In this document: piece after piece, positions 47,833-56,415 of the stretch
How the letters are laid out: each line of letters opens with the position of its first letter
How positions within the stretch are numbered: the first letter of the stretch is position 1
From: Zoogloea sp.
Lineage (GTDB): Bacteria > Pseudomonadota > Gammaproteobacteria > Burkholderiales > Rhodocyclaceae
Direction of reading: 5' to 3'
NCBI RefSeq assembly: GCF_028689785.1
Contig: NZ_JAQVCN010000001.1
Span: 186,001-250,000, forward strand
Length of the DNA: 64,000 bases
Notes under the pieces: generated by a model
Database searches by the model: none
What the model was told of the DNA's origin: nothing
The model's input: the letters and a program-made list of their open reading frames with translations, nothing else
Made by a program: the position numbers and the translations under genes

Positions 47833-48324
47833 CTATCTCGCCAGGCCGACGGCGGCGGCATCTTGCGGGCGCATCTGCCAGTCACAGTAGCGGGTCGCAT
47901 CAGCGTGTTCTGCAGCGATGCTCACCCACGGCGGCAGGGCCGCCCGGCGCCGCGCCTGCCGGGTGGAGCGGCTGCGCACCGCCACGATTTGCCCGTCCAC
48001 CCGATCCACCTGCCAGTCGGCCGCGCCGGTCATCGGGTCAAGGTACAGGCGGCGCAGGTGCCGGCGCACAAAGGGCTGGCGCGGGTCGAGGAGCAGGTCT
48101 TCCAGGTGCTGGGGATAGGCCGCCGCCCCCCCAGGCGACAGGGCCCGATAGCTGGCCAGGGCCCGGGCAAACTCGCCGCCGATGAACAGCAGCTCGGCCT
48201 CACGCTCCCGCTGGGCGGCAGTGGACCACACCGTACCGAAACCCGCCAGACCAAGGCCCAGGGCCGCCACGGCAAACAGCATCAGCAGATAGGTGGCACC
48301 TCCCTGGCGCGACGCCTTCTTCAT
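47833..48324 (-). CDS. Pseudopilin-like protein 3 of the secretion operon
   Basis: Predicted product of 163 residues with an N-terminal membrane helix (ATYLLMLFAVAALGLGLAG). The sequence ASRQGGATYLLML is type IV pilin-like but lacks the consensus glutamate at +5, as seen in some minor pseudopilins. The rest contains LEDLLLDPRQPFVRRHLRRLYLDPMTG, a piece common in PulG-like pseudopilins of these operons, and ends near CDWQMRP. The start at 48324 overlaps the upstream gene stop (ATGA). Homologues are labelled PulG-like pseudopilins in related clusters as I recall. Confidence 0.7.
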   Translation of the reverse strand: MKKASRQGGATYLLMLFAVAALGLGLAGFGTVWSTAAQREREAELLFIGGEFARALASYRALSPGGAAAYPQHLEDLLLDPRQPFVRRHLRRLYLDPMTGAADWQVDRVDGQIVAVRSRSTRQARRRAALPPWVSIAAEHADATRYCDWQMRPQDAAAVGLAR

Positions 48325-48722
48325 AGCTCGGCAAATGGCTGGCCGTCGCGGCTGTGGCCGGGGGCGCTGCTGTGCAGGTCCCACAGGCCGTCGCCGCGGC
48401 CGTCAGGTGGGGCGACGAGAGTCCACGCGTCCCGCCGCTCGATGATCGGGTCCACCGGCAGGGCGCGCAGATAGCGCCCGCTCACCAGCTCGTCCAGATC
48501 GCGGGGGTAGCGCCCGGTGTCGCCGTGGAACTTGTCGATGGCGTCGCGGGTGACGGCCAGGGTCTGCACCAGCGCCGCCTCCCGGGCCCGCTCCAGGTGG
48601 CCGAAGTAGCGCGGCGCGGCGATGGACAGCAGGGTGGCGACAATGGCCATCACCACCAGCAGCTCCACCAGCGTGAAGCCCCGGCCGCCCTCTACGCAGC
48701 GCCTCGCCATGGTGTTCACCAT
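48321..48722 (-). CDS. GspG-like pseudopilin 2
   Basis: Predicted product of 133 residues with a prepilin signal and helix GRGFTLVELLVVMAIVATLLSIAAP. Cleavage by prepilin peptidase would be between G and F, leaving N-methylated phenylalanine, with the conserved glutamate at +5. A GspG-like globular part follows (RYPRDLDELVSGRYLRALPVDP). Start at ATG 48722 or 48710. It overlaps both neighbouring genes by a few bases, so all are co-translated. Confidence 0.85.
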   Translation of the reverse strand: MVNTMARRCVEGGRGFTLVELLVVMAIVATLLSIAAPRYFGHLERAREAALVQTLAVTRDAIDKFHGDTGRYPRDLDELVSGRYLRALPVDPIIERRDAWTLVAPPDGRGDGLWDLHSSAPGHSRDGQPFAEL

Positions 48723-49186
48723 GCCCGGTAAGGCAGCCCGTTGAGTCCGACACCGGGCGCACGGGAATACACGTCGAAGACATCCGCCCCCGGGGCCGGC
48801 GTCTCCGCCGGGCTGGCGTAGCTGCGCAGGCCCCAGGTGGCCGCCGCGTCCACTGACGGATCGGCACTGAAAGGGTCGCGGGGCAGGCGGCGCAGCACAT
48901 GGATGCGCCCTTTGCCCGGGGCACGGGCATCCGGCACCCCGTCCACCAGCGCCTGCAGGGTGGGCGGGTAGCCGTTGCCATCGGCCGGCCGGGCGATCCT
49001 CCCTTCGTCGCTGTAGCGCTTGTAGGTGTCGATGCCCTCGCGGAGCTGGCGCAGGGCCAGGCGCAGCTCGCTCTCCTTTGCCCGCTGGTTCGTCACCTGC
49101 ATGACGGGCACGGCCATGGCCGCCAGCACGGCCACCACCGCCACCGTCACCACCATCTCGATCAGGGTGAAACCGCGGGCCGACAT
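48716..49186 (-). CDS. GspG-like pseudopilin 1 (minor)
   Basis: Predicted product of 156 residues with a near-canonical prepilin N-terminus ARGFTLIEMVVTVAVVAVLAAMAVP, glutamate +5. The globular part has RQLREGIDTYKRYSDEGRI...YPPTLQALVDG, typical of the GspG family. It lies three bases after the secretin gene. It would form or cap the pseudopilus of the system. Confidence 0.85.
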   Translation of the reverse strand: MSARGFTLIEMVVTVAVVAVLAAMAVPVMQVTNQRAKESELRLALRQLREGIDTYKRYSDEGRIARPADGNGYPPTLQALVDGVPDARAPGKGRIHVLRRLPRDPFSADPSVDAAATWGLRSYASPAETPAPGADVFDVYSRAPGVGLNGLPYRAW

Positions 49187-49189
49187 GGG

Positions 49190-51433
49190 TCAGGGCGCGA
49201 TGCGCACGGCAAGGGGTTCGCCCGCCGGCAGGGGCTGCATCTGGCCGCCGCTGCGCAGCTGGGCCGACAGGACCCCGAAGCGGGCCACGCCGGTGGCACC
49301 GGGGCGGGCCCGGAAGCGCGCCTCCAGGCGCGGCGCCGTACCCGCCGGCAGCTGCAGGGCCAGGGCGTCGCCGCCCTCACCGGGCTGATCCAGGGATTCG
49401 ACCAGGGTCGTGTCGTAGGCCAGCAGCACGGGGCCGCCTTCGGTGGCCGGGCCGGCCAGCGTGAGGGCCAGCGCGAAGGGCTCGCCCGCCCGCACCTGCT
49501 CCGGCGCCTCCAGCGCCAGGGCCGGCAGGCCCGGGTCCGCCACCACGGCAGCGACCGGCGCCGGCATTGCAGCACCCGCCTGAGCCCCGCGCGGCGCGGC
49601 GGCCGCCACCCCACCCGGCCCCAGCAGCAGGGGCGCGGCACCCACCGCCGTCTCGGTGCCCGCCGCCCGGGTTGCCCCCGCCAGGGCCGGCTGGGCCAGG
49701 TTGCGCACCACCCGGGGGGTGATCAGCAGCACGATCTCGGTCTTGTTGCCCACGTCACGCTGGCTGCTGAACAGCCGCCCCAGGCCCGGCACCTCGCCGA
49801 GCCCGGGCAGGCGGTAGGCCGAGCTGCGCTCCTCGTCGCTGATCAGCCCGGCGAGCACCTGGGTCTCCCCGTCCTTCAGGCGCAGGGAGGTGGCGGCGCT
49901 GCGCGTGCCCACCTGGTAAGCCAGGGAACTGGACGGCCCGAGCACCTCCTTGACGATACTGCTCACCTCCAGGTTCACCTTGATGGCCACCTCGTCATCC
50001 AGGTGCACCGAGGGCTCCACCTCCAGCTTGAGACCCACGTCCAGGTAGTTCACCGACGCCGACACCCCCACGTTGGCGGTGGAAGTGGTGGTGAACACCG
50101 GCAGCTTCTCGCCGATGTGGATGCGCGCCTTGTCCCGGTTCTTCACCCGGATGCGCGGGTTGGCCAGGATGTTGGAATTGCCGTCCTGATCGCGCAGGTT
50201 GAGGAGCAGCCCCGGATTGGCCACGTAGGGCACCATGGCCCCGGTGTTGCGCAGGTTGATGTTGCCTGACAGCAACTGCCCGCCCAGGTTCTGGCTGATG
50301 GTGGTGCCGGTGGTGGTGGTCACCGCGCTGGTGGTGGTCGGCTGCAGCAGGCCGTAGCCGATCTGCTCGGGGAAGCGCAGGCCCAGTTCCAGCAGGCGGT
50401 TGCGGCTCACTTCCATCACCTCCACTTCCAGCATCACCTCCGGCTCGGCCAGGTCCAGGCCGGCGATCAGGCGCTCGGCCAGGCGCACCGCATCCGGCGT
50501 GTCCTTCATCACCAGCAGGTTGAGCTTGTCCTCCACAAACACGTCCTTGGTCTTGACCATCTGCTTGATCATGGCCATGGCCTGCTTGGGGTCGGCGTTG
50601 GCCAGGTAGAAGCTGCGGGTCACCAGCTCCTGGTAGTCCTTCTGCTTGGCCGGGGTGTTGGGGTAGATCAGCACCGAGCGCTCATTGAGCAACTTGCGTT
50701 CGAGCTGCTGGGTCACCATCAGCAGCTTGAGCACGTCATCGACGCTGCTCCGGCGTACGAAGATGGACACCTTGGCGTCGGGGCGCACGTCCTTGTCGAG
50801 CACGAAGTTGAGGCCCGACTCCCGGGACAGCACCTCCAGCACCCCGCGCAGGGGCGCGTCCCGAAACTCCACGGTCACGGATTTGGCCAGGGGGCCGGCC
50901 AGGGCTGCCGGCAGCGGGTCGCGGGCGGCAGCCCGCTCGTCCAGCCGGCGCATCACTTCCCGGGCAAGGGGGTGGGCGGGGTCGGCCGCCAGCACGGCCC
51001 GGGCAGCGGTTTCGGCGCTCACCACGTCGCCCTTGTCCAGGTGGCGCTGGGCCTCCCGGGCGCTGTGGTCGCGGGCCTGACGGGCGGCGATGGCCTCGTA
51101 ACCCGCAGCCACCCGGGGGTGCAGGGGGTCGAACTGGCGGGCCAGCCCGAGAGCCGCCTCGGCCTGCTCGAAGCGCCCCGCCGCCCGGGCCTGGTCGGCC
51201 AGGGCCAGCTGGCGGGCCACCAGCATGTCGCGCTGGCGCAGGTAGTAGCTGCGCAGCTCCAGGTTGCGCGGGTCGGCCGTCACCTTGTCGCGCAGCTCAC
51301 GCAGGGCCAGTTCGGGGCTACGGGTGGCAAAGGCCTGGCGGCTCTCCTCCAGGGCGGGGTTGGCGGCGCAGGCCAACAGAGCGGCAGACAGGAACAGGAG
51401 CGCGGCGAGGCGCATGAACGGAAAAACAGTCAT
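49190..51433 (-). CDS. GspD/MshL-like secretin with C-terminal cohesin-like extension
   Basis: Predicted outer-membrane channel subunit of 747 residues. A lipoprotein-like signal with lipobox ALLACA is followed by TPR-like repeats (~30-165: ADQARAAGRFEQAEAALGLA, then HLDKGDVVSAETAAR) and the N-domains. A secretin core (~310-580) follows, ending in VGNKTEIVLLITPRVV. After a Pro/Ala linker there is an additional ~110-residue beta domain (LPALALEAPEQVRAGEPFAL...), cohesin/Ig-like and not part of typical secretins. The ATG at 51433 overlaps the preceding gene in an ATGA. It would form the exit pore for the pseudopilus-driven export. Confidence 0.88.
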   Translation of the reverse strand: MTVFPFMRLAALLFLSAALLACAANPALEESRQAFATRSPELALRELRDKVTADPRNLELRSYYLRQRDMLVARQLALADQARAAGRFEQAEAALGLARQFDPLHPRVAAGYEAIAARQARDHSAREAQRHLDKGDVVSAETAARAVLAADPAHPLAREVMRRLDERAAARDPLPAALAGPLAKSVTVEFRDAPLRGVLEVLSRESGLNFVLDKDVRPDAKVSIFVRRSSVDDVLKLLMVTQQLERKLLNERSVLIYPNTPAKQKDYQELVTRSFYLANADPKQAMAMIKQMVKTKDVFVEDKLNLLVMKDTPDAVRLAERLIAGLDLAEPEVMLEVEVMEVSRNRLLELGLRFPEQIGYGLLQPTTTSAVTTTTGTTISQNLGGQLLSGNINLRNTGAMVPYVANPGLLLNLRDQDGNSNILANPRIRVKNRDKARIHIGEKLPVFTTTSTANVGVSASVNYLDVGLKLEVEPSVHLDDEVAIKVNLEVSSIVKEVLGPSSSLAYQVGTRSAATSLRLKDGETQVLAGLISDEERSSAYRLPGLGEVPGLGRLFSSQRDVGNKTEIVLLITPRVVRNLAQPALAGATRAAGTETAVGAAPLLLGPGGVAAAAPRGAQAGAAMPAPVAAVVADPGLPALALEAPEQVRAGEPFALALTLAGPATEGGPVLLAYDTTLVESLDQPGEGGDALALQLPAGTAPRLEARFRARPGATGVARFGVLSAQLRSGGQMQPLPAGEPLAVRIAP

Positions 51434-51906
51434 GGAATAGCCCCGCTGGCGAGGCTCTGGGTCTGGTTGAGAGGGAGGTAGACGAGATCGACACGGGCGC
51501 GGCCGACGGCGCTGACCCGGTAGCGGCCGTCCAGCACGTCGCCTACCCGCACGATGTGCAGCCGCTCGCCCTCGGCCAGCAGCGCTGCGGGCGGGCCGCC
51601 GTCCTCGTACATGCCACCGTGGCGGAAGGGCAGCGGCGGCGCCGTCGGGCGGGCCGGCGGCGGGGGTGGAGGTGGCGGCTGAAAGCTGCGCACGGGGAAC
51701 AGCTCGGTGCCGGTGTCGTCACCCTGCGTTCGCGCCGGGCGGGCCAGGGCGGCCAGATCCGGGCGCGAACCGGCGGGCTCACGGCGCTGGGCCTTTCCGG
51801 CTCCACGGGGCGGTGGCGGTGCCTCCGCGTCGTCCAGGCCGGAGGCCCACCAGGCCGCCAGCAGGGACAGGGCCAGCGCACCCAGCAACAAGGGCTGCCG
51901 CTTCAT
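51430..51906 (-). CDS. GspC/PilP-like protein with proline-rich linker ('secretion system X translation initiation factor')
   Basis: Predicted product of 158 residues. One N-terminal membrane anchor (LLLGALALSLLAAWWASGL), an alanine/proline-rich linker with a run of eight prolines (~78-85), then a small C-terminal domain (VRVGDVLDGRYRVSAVGRARVDLVYL). This resembles the homology region of GspC or PilP, which link inner-membrane complex and secretin. Some databases call members of this cluster a translation initiation factor, presumably from the proline run; there is no such domain here. It overlaps the secretin start. Confidence 0.7.
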   Translation of the reverse strand: MKRQPLLLGALALSLLAAWWASGLDDAEAPPPPRGAGKAQRREPAGSRPDLAALARPARTQGDDTGTELFPVRSFQPPPPPPPPARPTAPPLPFRHGGMYEDGGPPAALLAEGERLHIVRVGDVLDGRYRVSAVGRARVDLVYLPLNQTQSLASGAIP

Positions 51907-52451
51907 GGCCGGCGCCTGACGAAGATCACGAAGCGCACCCGCGCCTCCAGGGCCGGCACACCAATGGCGGCGCGCTGCAGGCTAAGGTGCTCCACGGCCA
52001 CCTCGGGCATTTCGGCCAATACATCGGTGATCCATCCCCGCAACGCACCGTAGGGCCCCCGGGCCGGCAGTTCGAGGGTGATCCGCTCCAGCGGCGAGGC
52101 GGTGTCGGCGGCACTGCGGTAGTCGGCCTTGTCCACCTCCACGCCCCGGGCCAGGGCATGGCCGTGCAGGCGAAGCAACAAGTCGGGCAAGGCCGCCGCG
52201 GCCGGAAAACCGGCGTGGAAGGCCTCCAGCCGGCCCCGCTCGGACATCGCCAGCGGGGCCGGCTGACGCAGGCGCCGGCTCAGGGCACGGGTCTCCTGTT
52301 GCAGGCTGTCGGCCTCCGCGTCCAGGCTGCGGTTGCCGCTGAGGTCGAAGCTCACGGCGAACAGGGCCAGGGCGACACCAAGCACACCCGCCGCCCCTGC
52401 CCCGCGAAAGCTGCGCCCGGCCGACTCCCGGATCCGCTCTGCGGCGCTCAT
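51903..52451 (-). CDS. PilO/GspM-like inner-membrane protein
   Basis: Predicted product of 182 residues. A membrane helix (AGVLGVALALFAVSFDL) and a coiled coil (LDAEADSLQQETRALSRRLRQ) precede a ferredoxin-like periplasmic domain (ALARGVEVDKADYR, ITLELPARGPYGALRGWI). This is the PilO/GspM architecture: it would pair with the PilN-like protein to build the inner-membrane platform. Overlaps both neighbours (ATGA at 51903-51906 and 52448-52451). Confidence 0.78.
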   Translation of the reverse strand: MSAAERIRESAGRSFRGAGAAGVLGVALALFAVSFDLSGNRSLDAEADSLQQETRALSRRLRQPAPLAMSERGRLEAFHAGFPAAAALPDLLLRLHGHALARGVEVDKADYRSAADTASPLERITLELPARGPYGALRGWITDVLAEMPEVAVEHLSLQRAAIGVPALEARVRFVIFVRRRP

Positions 52452-52993
52452 GGCCGTGCCTCCCAGCGGGCGGTGAGCTGGAAGCTGACCACGGGCTCGC
52501 CCTCGCCGACACGCAGGGCATAGCCGGCCAGACGTGGCTGGCGCACCCGGGGGCCGGCCTCGAGACGGCTGACGAAGGCGAACACCTCGGACAGAGTACG
52601 GGCCTCACCGGCCAGGCGCAGGCTGCCGGTGGCGGCGTCCTGTTCCAGTTCGAGCAGGGCCACGCCCGGGTCGTCGGCCGCCCGCTCCAGCTCGGCGAGC
52701 AGGCCTGTCCAGTCCCGGGCGAGCAGGCCGGCCACGGCCAGGGCCGGGCGGATCTCCCCGTCGGCGAGGGGCCGCGGTGGCGCCCCGCCCCCGCCCCGGG
52801 CATCCACGGCGCGGCGGGCCCGGGCCAGCAGCCGGGTCTCATCGGCAAGCCGGGCGTCCAGGGTCAGGTGTTCAACCATCACGCCGGCCGCGGCACTGAG
52901 CCCGAAGGCCAACAGCACCCAGCCCAGCAGGCTGGGCCAGCGCCGGCGGGCAACCCGATCCAGCGCCAGGGGCGGCGGCGGACGCGGGCTCAC
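52448..52993 (-). CDS. PilN/GspL C-terminal-like inner-membrane protein
   Basis: Predicted product of 181 residues. A short cytoplasmic tail, one membrane helix (LLGWVLLAFGLSAAAGVMV), a coiled coil (DETRLLARARRAVDARG) and a periplasmic domain (VFAFVSRLEAGPRVRQPRL). The GTG start at 52993 overlaps the preceding stop in a GTGA; a much longer frame upstream runs inside the PilM-like gene and was rejected. Likely partner of the PilO-like product. Confidence 0.78.
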   Translation of the reverse strand: MSPRPPPPLALDRVARRRWPSLLGWVLLAFGLSAAAGVMVEHLTLDARLADETRLLARARRAVDARGGGGAPPRPLADGEIRPALAVAGLLARDWTGLLAELERAADDPGVALLELEQDAATGSLRLAGEARTLSEVFAFVSRLEAGPRVRQPRLAGYALRVGEGEPVVSFQLTARWEARP

Positions 52994-53718
52994 TCGCCGC
53001 CCTCCAGGTGCACGCAACGCCAGCCGGCGGGCAGCGTGTCGATGGCAGCAGCGCTGTCGGACGCACCGCACAGGTACAGGGTGCTGTCGGGGCTGTTGCC
53101 CATCGTGGCCGCAGCAGGCTGCGTGGCCAGCAGGGTGACGAGGCAGGTAACGGCCGCTGCCGCATCGGCACGGGCCACCGGCTGACTGCGCACGGCCCGC
53201 CACTGGCCGCCCTGCCACAGGCCCAGGGTCACCCGTCCGGCCTCCAGCCGGGCCAGGGCCCCGTCGCCGCGCAGGCGGGGGCGCAGGCGGTTGTAGCTGC
53301 GCGGAAAGGCCGGCGCCAGGGCCACCAGCCGCAGGCCCCGGCTGCGCACAAAGCCCTGCAGCGCAGCCTCCAGTGCCGCCGGCAGGGCCACGCCCAGGCT
53401 GGGCAGACAGATGGCGTCCCGGTCGGCCTGCACCACCCACGGGCCGGTGCCGAACACGGTGTGGAAACGATGCTCGACGAAGGCGGCGCGCTCCCCGGCC
53501 TTGAGCCCCGCCGGCCAGTCCAGGTGCAGGTAGCGGACGTGGCGGTCGGCCACGCATACGGCCAGACGGGTTCGCCGCGGCAGGGCCGGCAGCGCTGCCA
53601 GGCAGGCTTCCCAGTCGCCACCGCAGGGCAGGCTCAAGGCGGGCTCGCCGCGCCGGCTCAGGCAGAGCGACTCGGGGCCGATGTCGAGCTGCACCGTTTC
53701 AGGCCACAAAAGTGACAC
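52990..53718 (-). CDS. PilM/GspL cytoplasmic-domain-like protein
   Basis: Predicted soluble protein of 242 residues. It has the look of a PilM/GspL actin-like scaffold (VQLDIGPESLCLSRRGEPAL, then VCVADRHVRYLHLDWPAGL and FVEHRFHTVFG), although the ATP-binding residues are not well conserved. In this cluster the L function is split between this gene and the PilN-like gene. Its start overlaps the end of the gspE-like gene by 20 bases. Confidence 0.72.
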   Translation of the reverse strand: MSLLWPETVQLDIGPESLCLSRRGEPALSLPCGGDWEACLAALPALPRRTRLAVCVADRHVRYLHLDWPAGLKAGERAAFVEHRFHTVFGTGPWVVQADRDAICLPSLGVALPAALEAALQGFVRSRGLRLVALAPAFPRSYNRLRPRLRGDGALARLEAGRVTLGLWQGGQWRAVRSQPVARADAAAAVTCLVTLLATQPAAATMGNSPDSTLYLCGASDSAAAIDTLPAGWRCVHLEGGE

Positions 53719-55240
53719 GGTTCAGCTCCTGGAGGGTGGTGAGGCCGTCACGGACCAGGGCCAGCCCGGCCTCCCGCAGGCTGATGAAGCCGCGCTGCCG
53801 GGCCGTGTCCTTGAGCACCCGCAGGGGCGCCCGCCCGGTGATCAGGTCGCGCAGCTCGTCGTCCAGCAGCAGCACCTCGGCGATCGCCCGGCGCCCGCGG
53901 TAGCCCGAGCCCCGGCACTGGCCGCAGCCGCTGCCGGCGCGGAAGCGGTAGTCGCCCAGCGGCCCCGCCAGCCCGGAGGCGGCCAGGGTGGCGGCATCCG
54001 GCACACTGTCGGCACTGCAGGCCGGGCAGTTGATGCGCAGCAGGCGCTGAGCCACCACCCCGTTGAGGGCCGCCACCAGGTTGTAGGGATCGACCCCCAT
54101 GTGCATGAAGCGGCCGATCACGTCGAAGACGTTGTTGGCGTGCACGGTGGTGAACACCAGGTGGCCGGTGAGCGCCGCCTGGATGGCGATCTCGGCGGTC
54201 TCCGGGTCGCGGATCTCGCCGACCATGATCTTGTCCGGGTCGTGGCGCAGGATGGAGCGCAGCCCCCGGGCAAAATCCAGCCCCTTCTTCTCATTAACGG
54301 GGATCTGCAGCACGCCGGCCAGCTGGTACTCCACCGGGTCTTCGATGGTGATCACCTTGTCCTGGCCGGTGTGGGTCTCGGACAGCAGCGCGTACAGGCT
54401 GGTGGTCTTGCCCGAGCCGGTGGGGCCGGTGACCAGCAGCATGCCGTAGGGCTCGGCGGCCATGTGCCTCAAGCGGGCGCGGGTGGTGGCGTCGAAGCCC
54501 AGGGTGTCGAGGGAAAGGCCGGCCAGCTCGCGGGTCAGATGTTCCTTGTCGAGGATGCGCAGCACCGCGTCCTCGCCGTGGATGCTGGGCATGATGGACA
54601 CCCGGAAGTCGATGGCCCGCCCCCCCGCCTGCACCTTGAAGCGCCCGTCCTGGGGCACGCGCCGCTCGGCGATGTCCAGCTCGGCCAGCACCTTGAGGCG
54701 CGACACGGCCTGCTCGGCCAGGGCCGTGCCGGGCACGCTGCCCATCCGGTTGAGCACCCCGTCCACCCGGTACTTGATGACCAGCCCGCCGGGCTGGGAC
54801 TCCAGGTGGATATCGCTGGCCCCCTGGCGGATCGCATCGTAGAGGGTGGAGTTGACCAGCTTCACCACCGGGCTGGCGTCGCCGGCAATGCGGCGCAGGG
54901 ACAGATCCTCCCCCTCATCGCCCTCCGCCGGTGCCTCGGCGCTGCCCAGCACATCGGCCACCACCCGATGGGCCGACTCGTGCCGGGCCAGGCAGGCGGC
55001 CAAATCGTCACGCAGGGCCTGGCGCAGGCTGAAGGCCTCGGCCAGGCTGCCACCCAGGCCGTCCACCAGGTCGGTATCGGCCGGGTCGGCCAGGGCGATC
55101 ACCAGCTGCCCGTGGGCATCCCGGCCGGCAAAGGCGTCCCGGCGCAGGGCTGTGTCGAAGGACAGCACCGCAAAATCCGGCACCAGGGCCAGCAGCTCGG
55201 CGTGGGCGATGGGCGGCATGCCGGCGGGTGCGGCGCTCAC
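53699..55240 (-). CDS. GspE-like secretion ATPase
   Basis: Predicted cytoplasmic motor of 513 residues. Walker A GPTGSGKTTS (~272-281); Asp box and Walker B in HDPDKIMVGEIRDPETAEIA; His box in LTGHLVFTTVHANN. A zinc tetracysteine element follows (CPAC, about 29 residues, CGQC), as in GspE/PilB. The GTG start at 55240 overlaps the gspF stop (GTGA); the frame is open far upstream without homology. It powers pseudopilus assembly. The N-terminal domain is shorter than in canonical GspE. Confidence 0.92.
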   Translation of the reverse strand: MSAAPAGMPPIAHAELLALVPDFAVLSFDTALRRDAFAGRDAHGQLVIALADPADTDLVDGLGGSLAEAFSLRQALRDDLAACLARHESAHRVVADVLGSAEAPAEGDEGEDLSLRRIAGDASPVVKLVNSTLYDAIRQGASDIHLESQPGGLVIKYRVDGVLNRMGSVPGTALAEQAVSRLKVLAELDIAERRVPQDGRFKVQAGGRAIDFRVSIMPSIHGEDAVLRILDKEHLTRELAGLSLDTLGFDATTRARLRHMAAEPYGMLLVTGPTGSGKTTSLYALLSETHTGQDKVITIEDPVEYQLAGVLQIPVNEKKGLDFARGLRSILRHDPDKIMVGEIRDPETAEIAIQAALTGHLVFTTVHANNVFDVIGRFMHMGVDPYNLVAALNGVVAQRLLRINCPACSADSVPDAATLAASGLAGPLGDYRFRAGSGCGQCRGSGYRGRRAIAEVLLLDDELRDLITGRAPLRVLKDTARQRGFISLREAGLALVRDGLTTLQELNRVTFVA

Positions 55241-56412
55241 TGGATGCTCTCCGCCACCTGGAAGATGGGCAGGTAGAGCATGATCAGGATCAGCCCCACC
55301 GCCACCGCGATCACCAGCATCAGCAGGGGGCCGGCCAGGCGGGTCAGCACGTCGAGCCAGCGGGCGCTCTCCTCCTCGTGGAATTCGGCGGCCCGCTCCA
55401 GCATCTCCCCCAGGTTGCCGGCCCGCTCCCCCACCGCCACCATGCGCAGGGCCACCGGCGTGGCCAGGCCGTTGGCCTGCAGGGTGGCAGCCAGCCCCTT
55501 GCCCTCGCGCACCTGGGCGATGCTGGCCTGCAGCCCCGGGCGCAGCACCGGCGACAGCAGCCCCTCCACCATGCCCATGGCCGTCACCGCCGGAATGCCG
55601 CCCCGCAGCAGCATGCCCAAGGTGCGGTAGAACCGCGCCAGCTCGAAAACCCGCAGGCGCTCCCCCACCCGGGGCAGTCGCCAGGCCAGGCGCAGCGCCG
55701 CCCCATGGGTGGCCGGGCGACGCAGGATGGCGACCGCCGCCGTGATCAGGGCCAGCACCCCGCCCCCCACCAGGGGCGCATGGGCCTGCATCAACTGGCC
55801 CCATTGCAGCAGCAACTGGGACATCCACGGCAGCTCGCCCCCCACAGATTCGAAAACCTGGGCGAAGCGCGGCACCACAAAGAGCAGCAGAAAAAGCATC
55901 ACCGCCCCGCCGACAAGCAGCAGCAGCGCCGGGTAGACGGCCGCCGACACCAGCTTGCCGCGCACCAGGGCGAGCTGGCGCTGGTAGTCGATATAGCGGG
56001 CCAGGGCCTGGACCAGATCACTGGTGCGCTCGGCAGCGCGGATGGTGGCCACATAAAGATCCGGGAAAGCCTGGGGCCGGGCCGCCAGGGCCAGGGACAA
56101 GGTGCGCCCCTCCCGCAGGCCCTCCCCGAGGCCCAGCAGCACCTCCCGCACGCCGGCCCGGGTCTCTTTCTCCGCCAGGGCGGCCAGGGCCTCGGCCAGG
56201 GGAATGCCCGCCACCAGCAGGGCCAGCAACTCCTGGTTGAACAACTGCAGCGGAAAACGCCCCCCCGCAGCCTTGCCATCCACGGGGGTCACGGACATCA
56301 CCGCCAGCCCCTGGGCCACGGCCAGACGTCGGGCAGCCGCCGCATCAGGCGCGGCCAGCTCAAGCTCGTGGATGGCGGCGGCACCCGCCAGGGCCCGGAT
56401 GCGGAAATGCAT
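55237..56412 (-). CDS. GspF-like inner-membrane platform protein
   Basis: Predicted product of 391 residues. Two T2SSF domains: the first around FNQELLALLVAGIPLAEALAALAEKETR, the second around ARFYRTLGMLLRGGIPAVTAMGM. Three membrane segments, ending VIAVAVGLILIMLYLPIFQ. It anchors the ATPase at the inner membrane. The start (56412) lies three bases behind the major pseudopilin stop. Confidence 0.92.
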   Translation of the reverse strand: MHFRIRALAGAAAIHELELAAPDAAAARRLAVAQGLAVMSVTPVDGKAAGGRFPLQLFNQELLALLVAGIPLAEALAALAEKETRAGVREVLLGLGEGLREGRTLSLALAARPQAFPDLYVATIRAAERTSDLVQALARYIDYQRQLALVRGKLVSAAVYPALLLLVGGAVMLFLLLFVVPRFAQVFESVGGELPWMSQLLLQWGQLMQAHAPLVGGGVLALITAAVAILRRPATHGAALRLAWRLPRVGERLRVFELARFYRTLGMLLRGGIPAVTAMGMVEGLLSPVLRPGLQASIAQVREGKGLAATLQANGLATPVALRMVAVGERAGNLGEMLERAAEFHEEESARWLDVLTRLAGPLLMLVIAVAVGLILIMLYLPIFQVAESIQ

Positions 56413-56415
56413 GGG

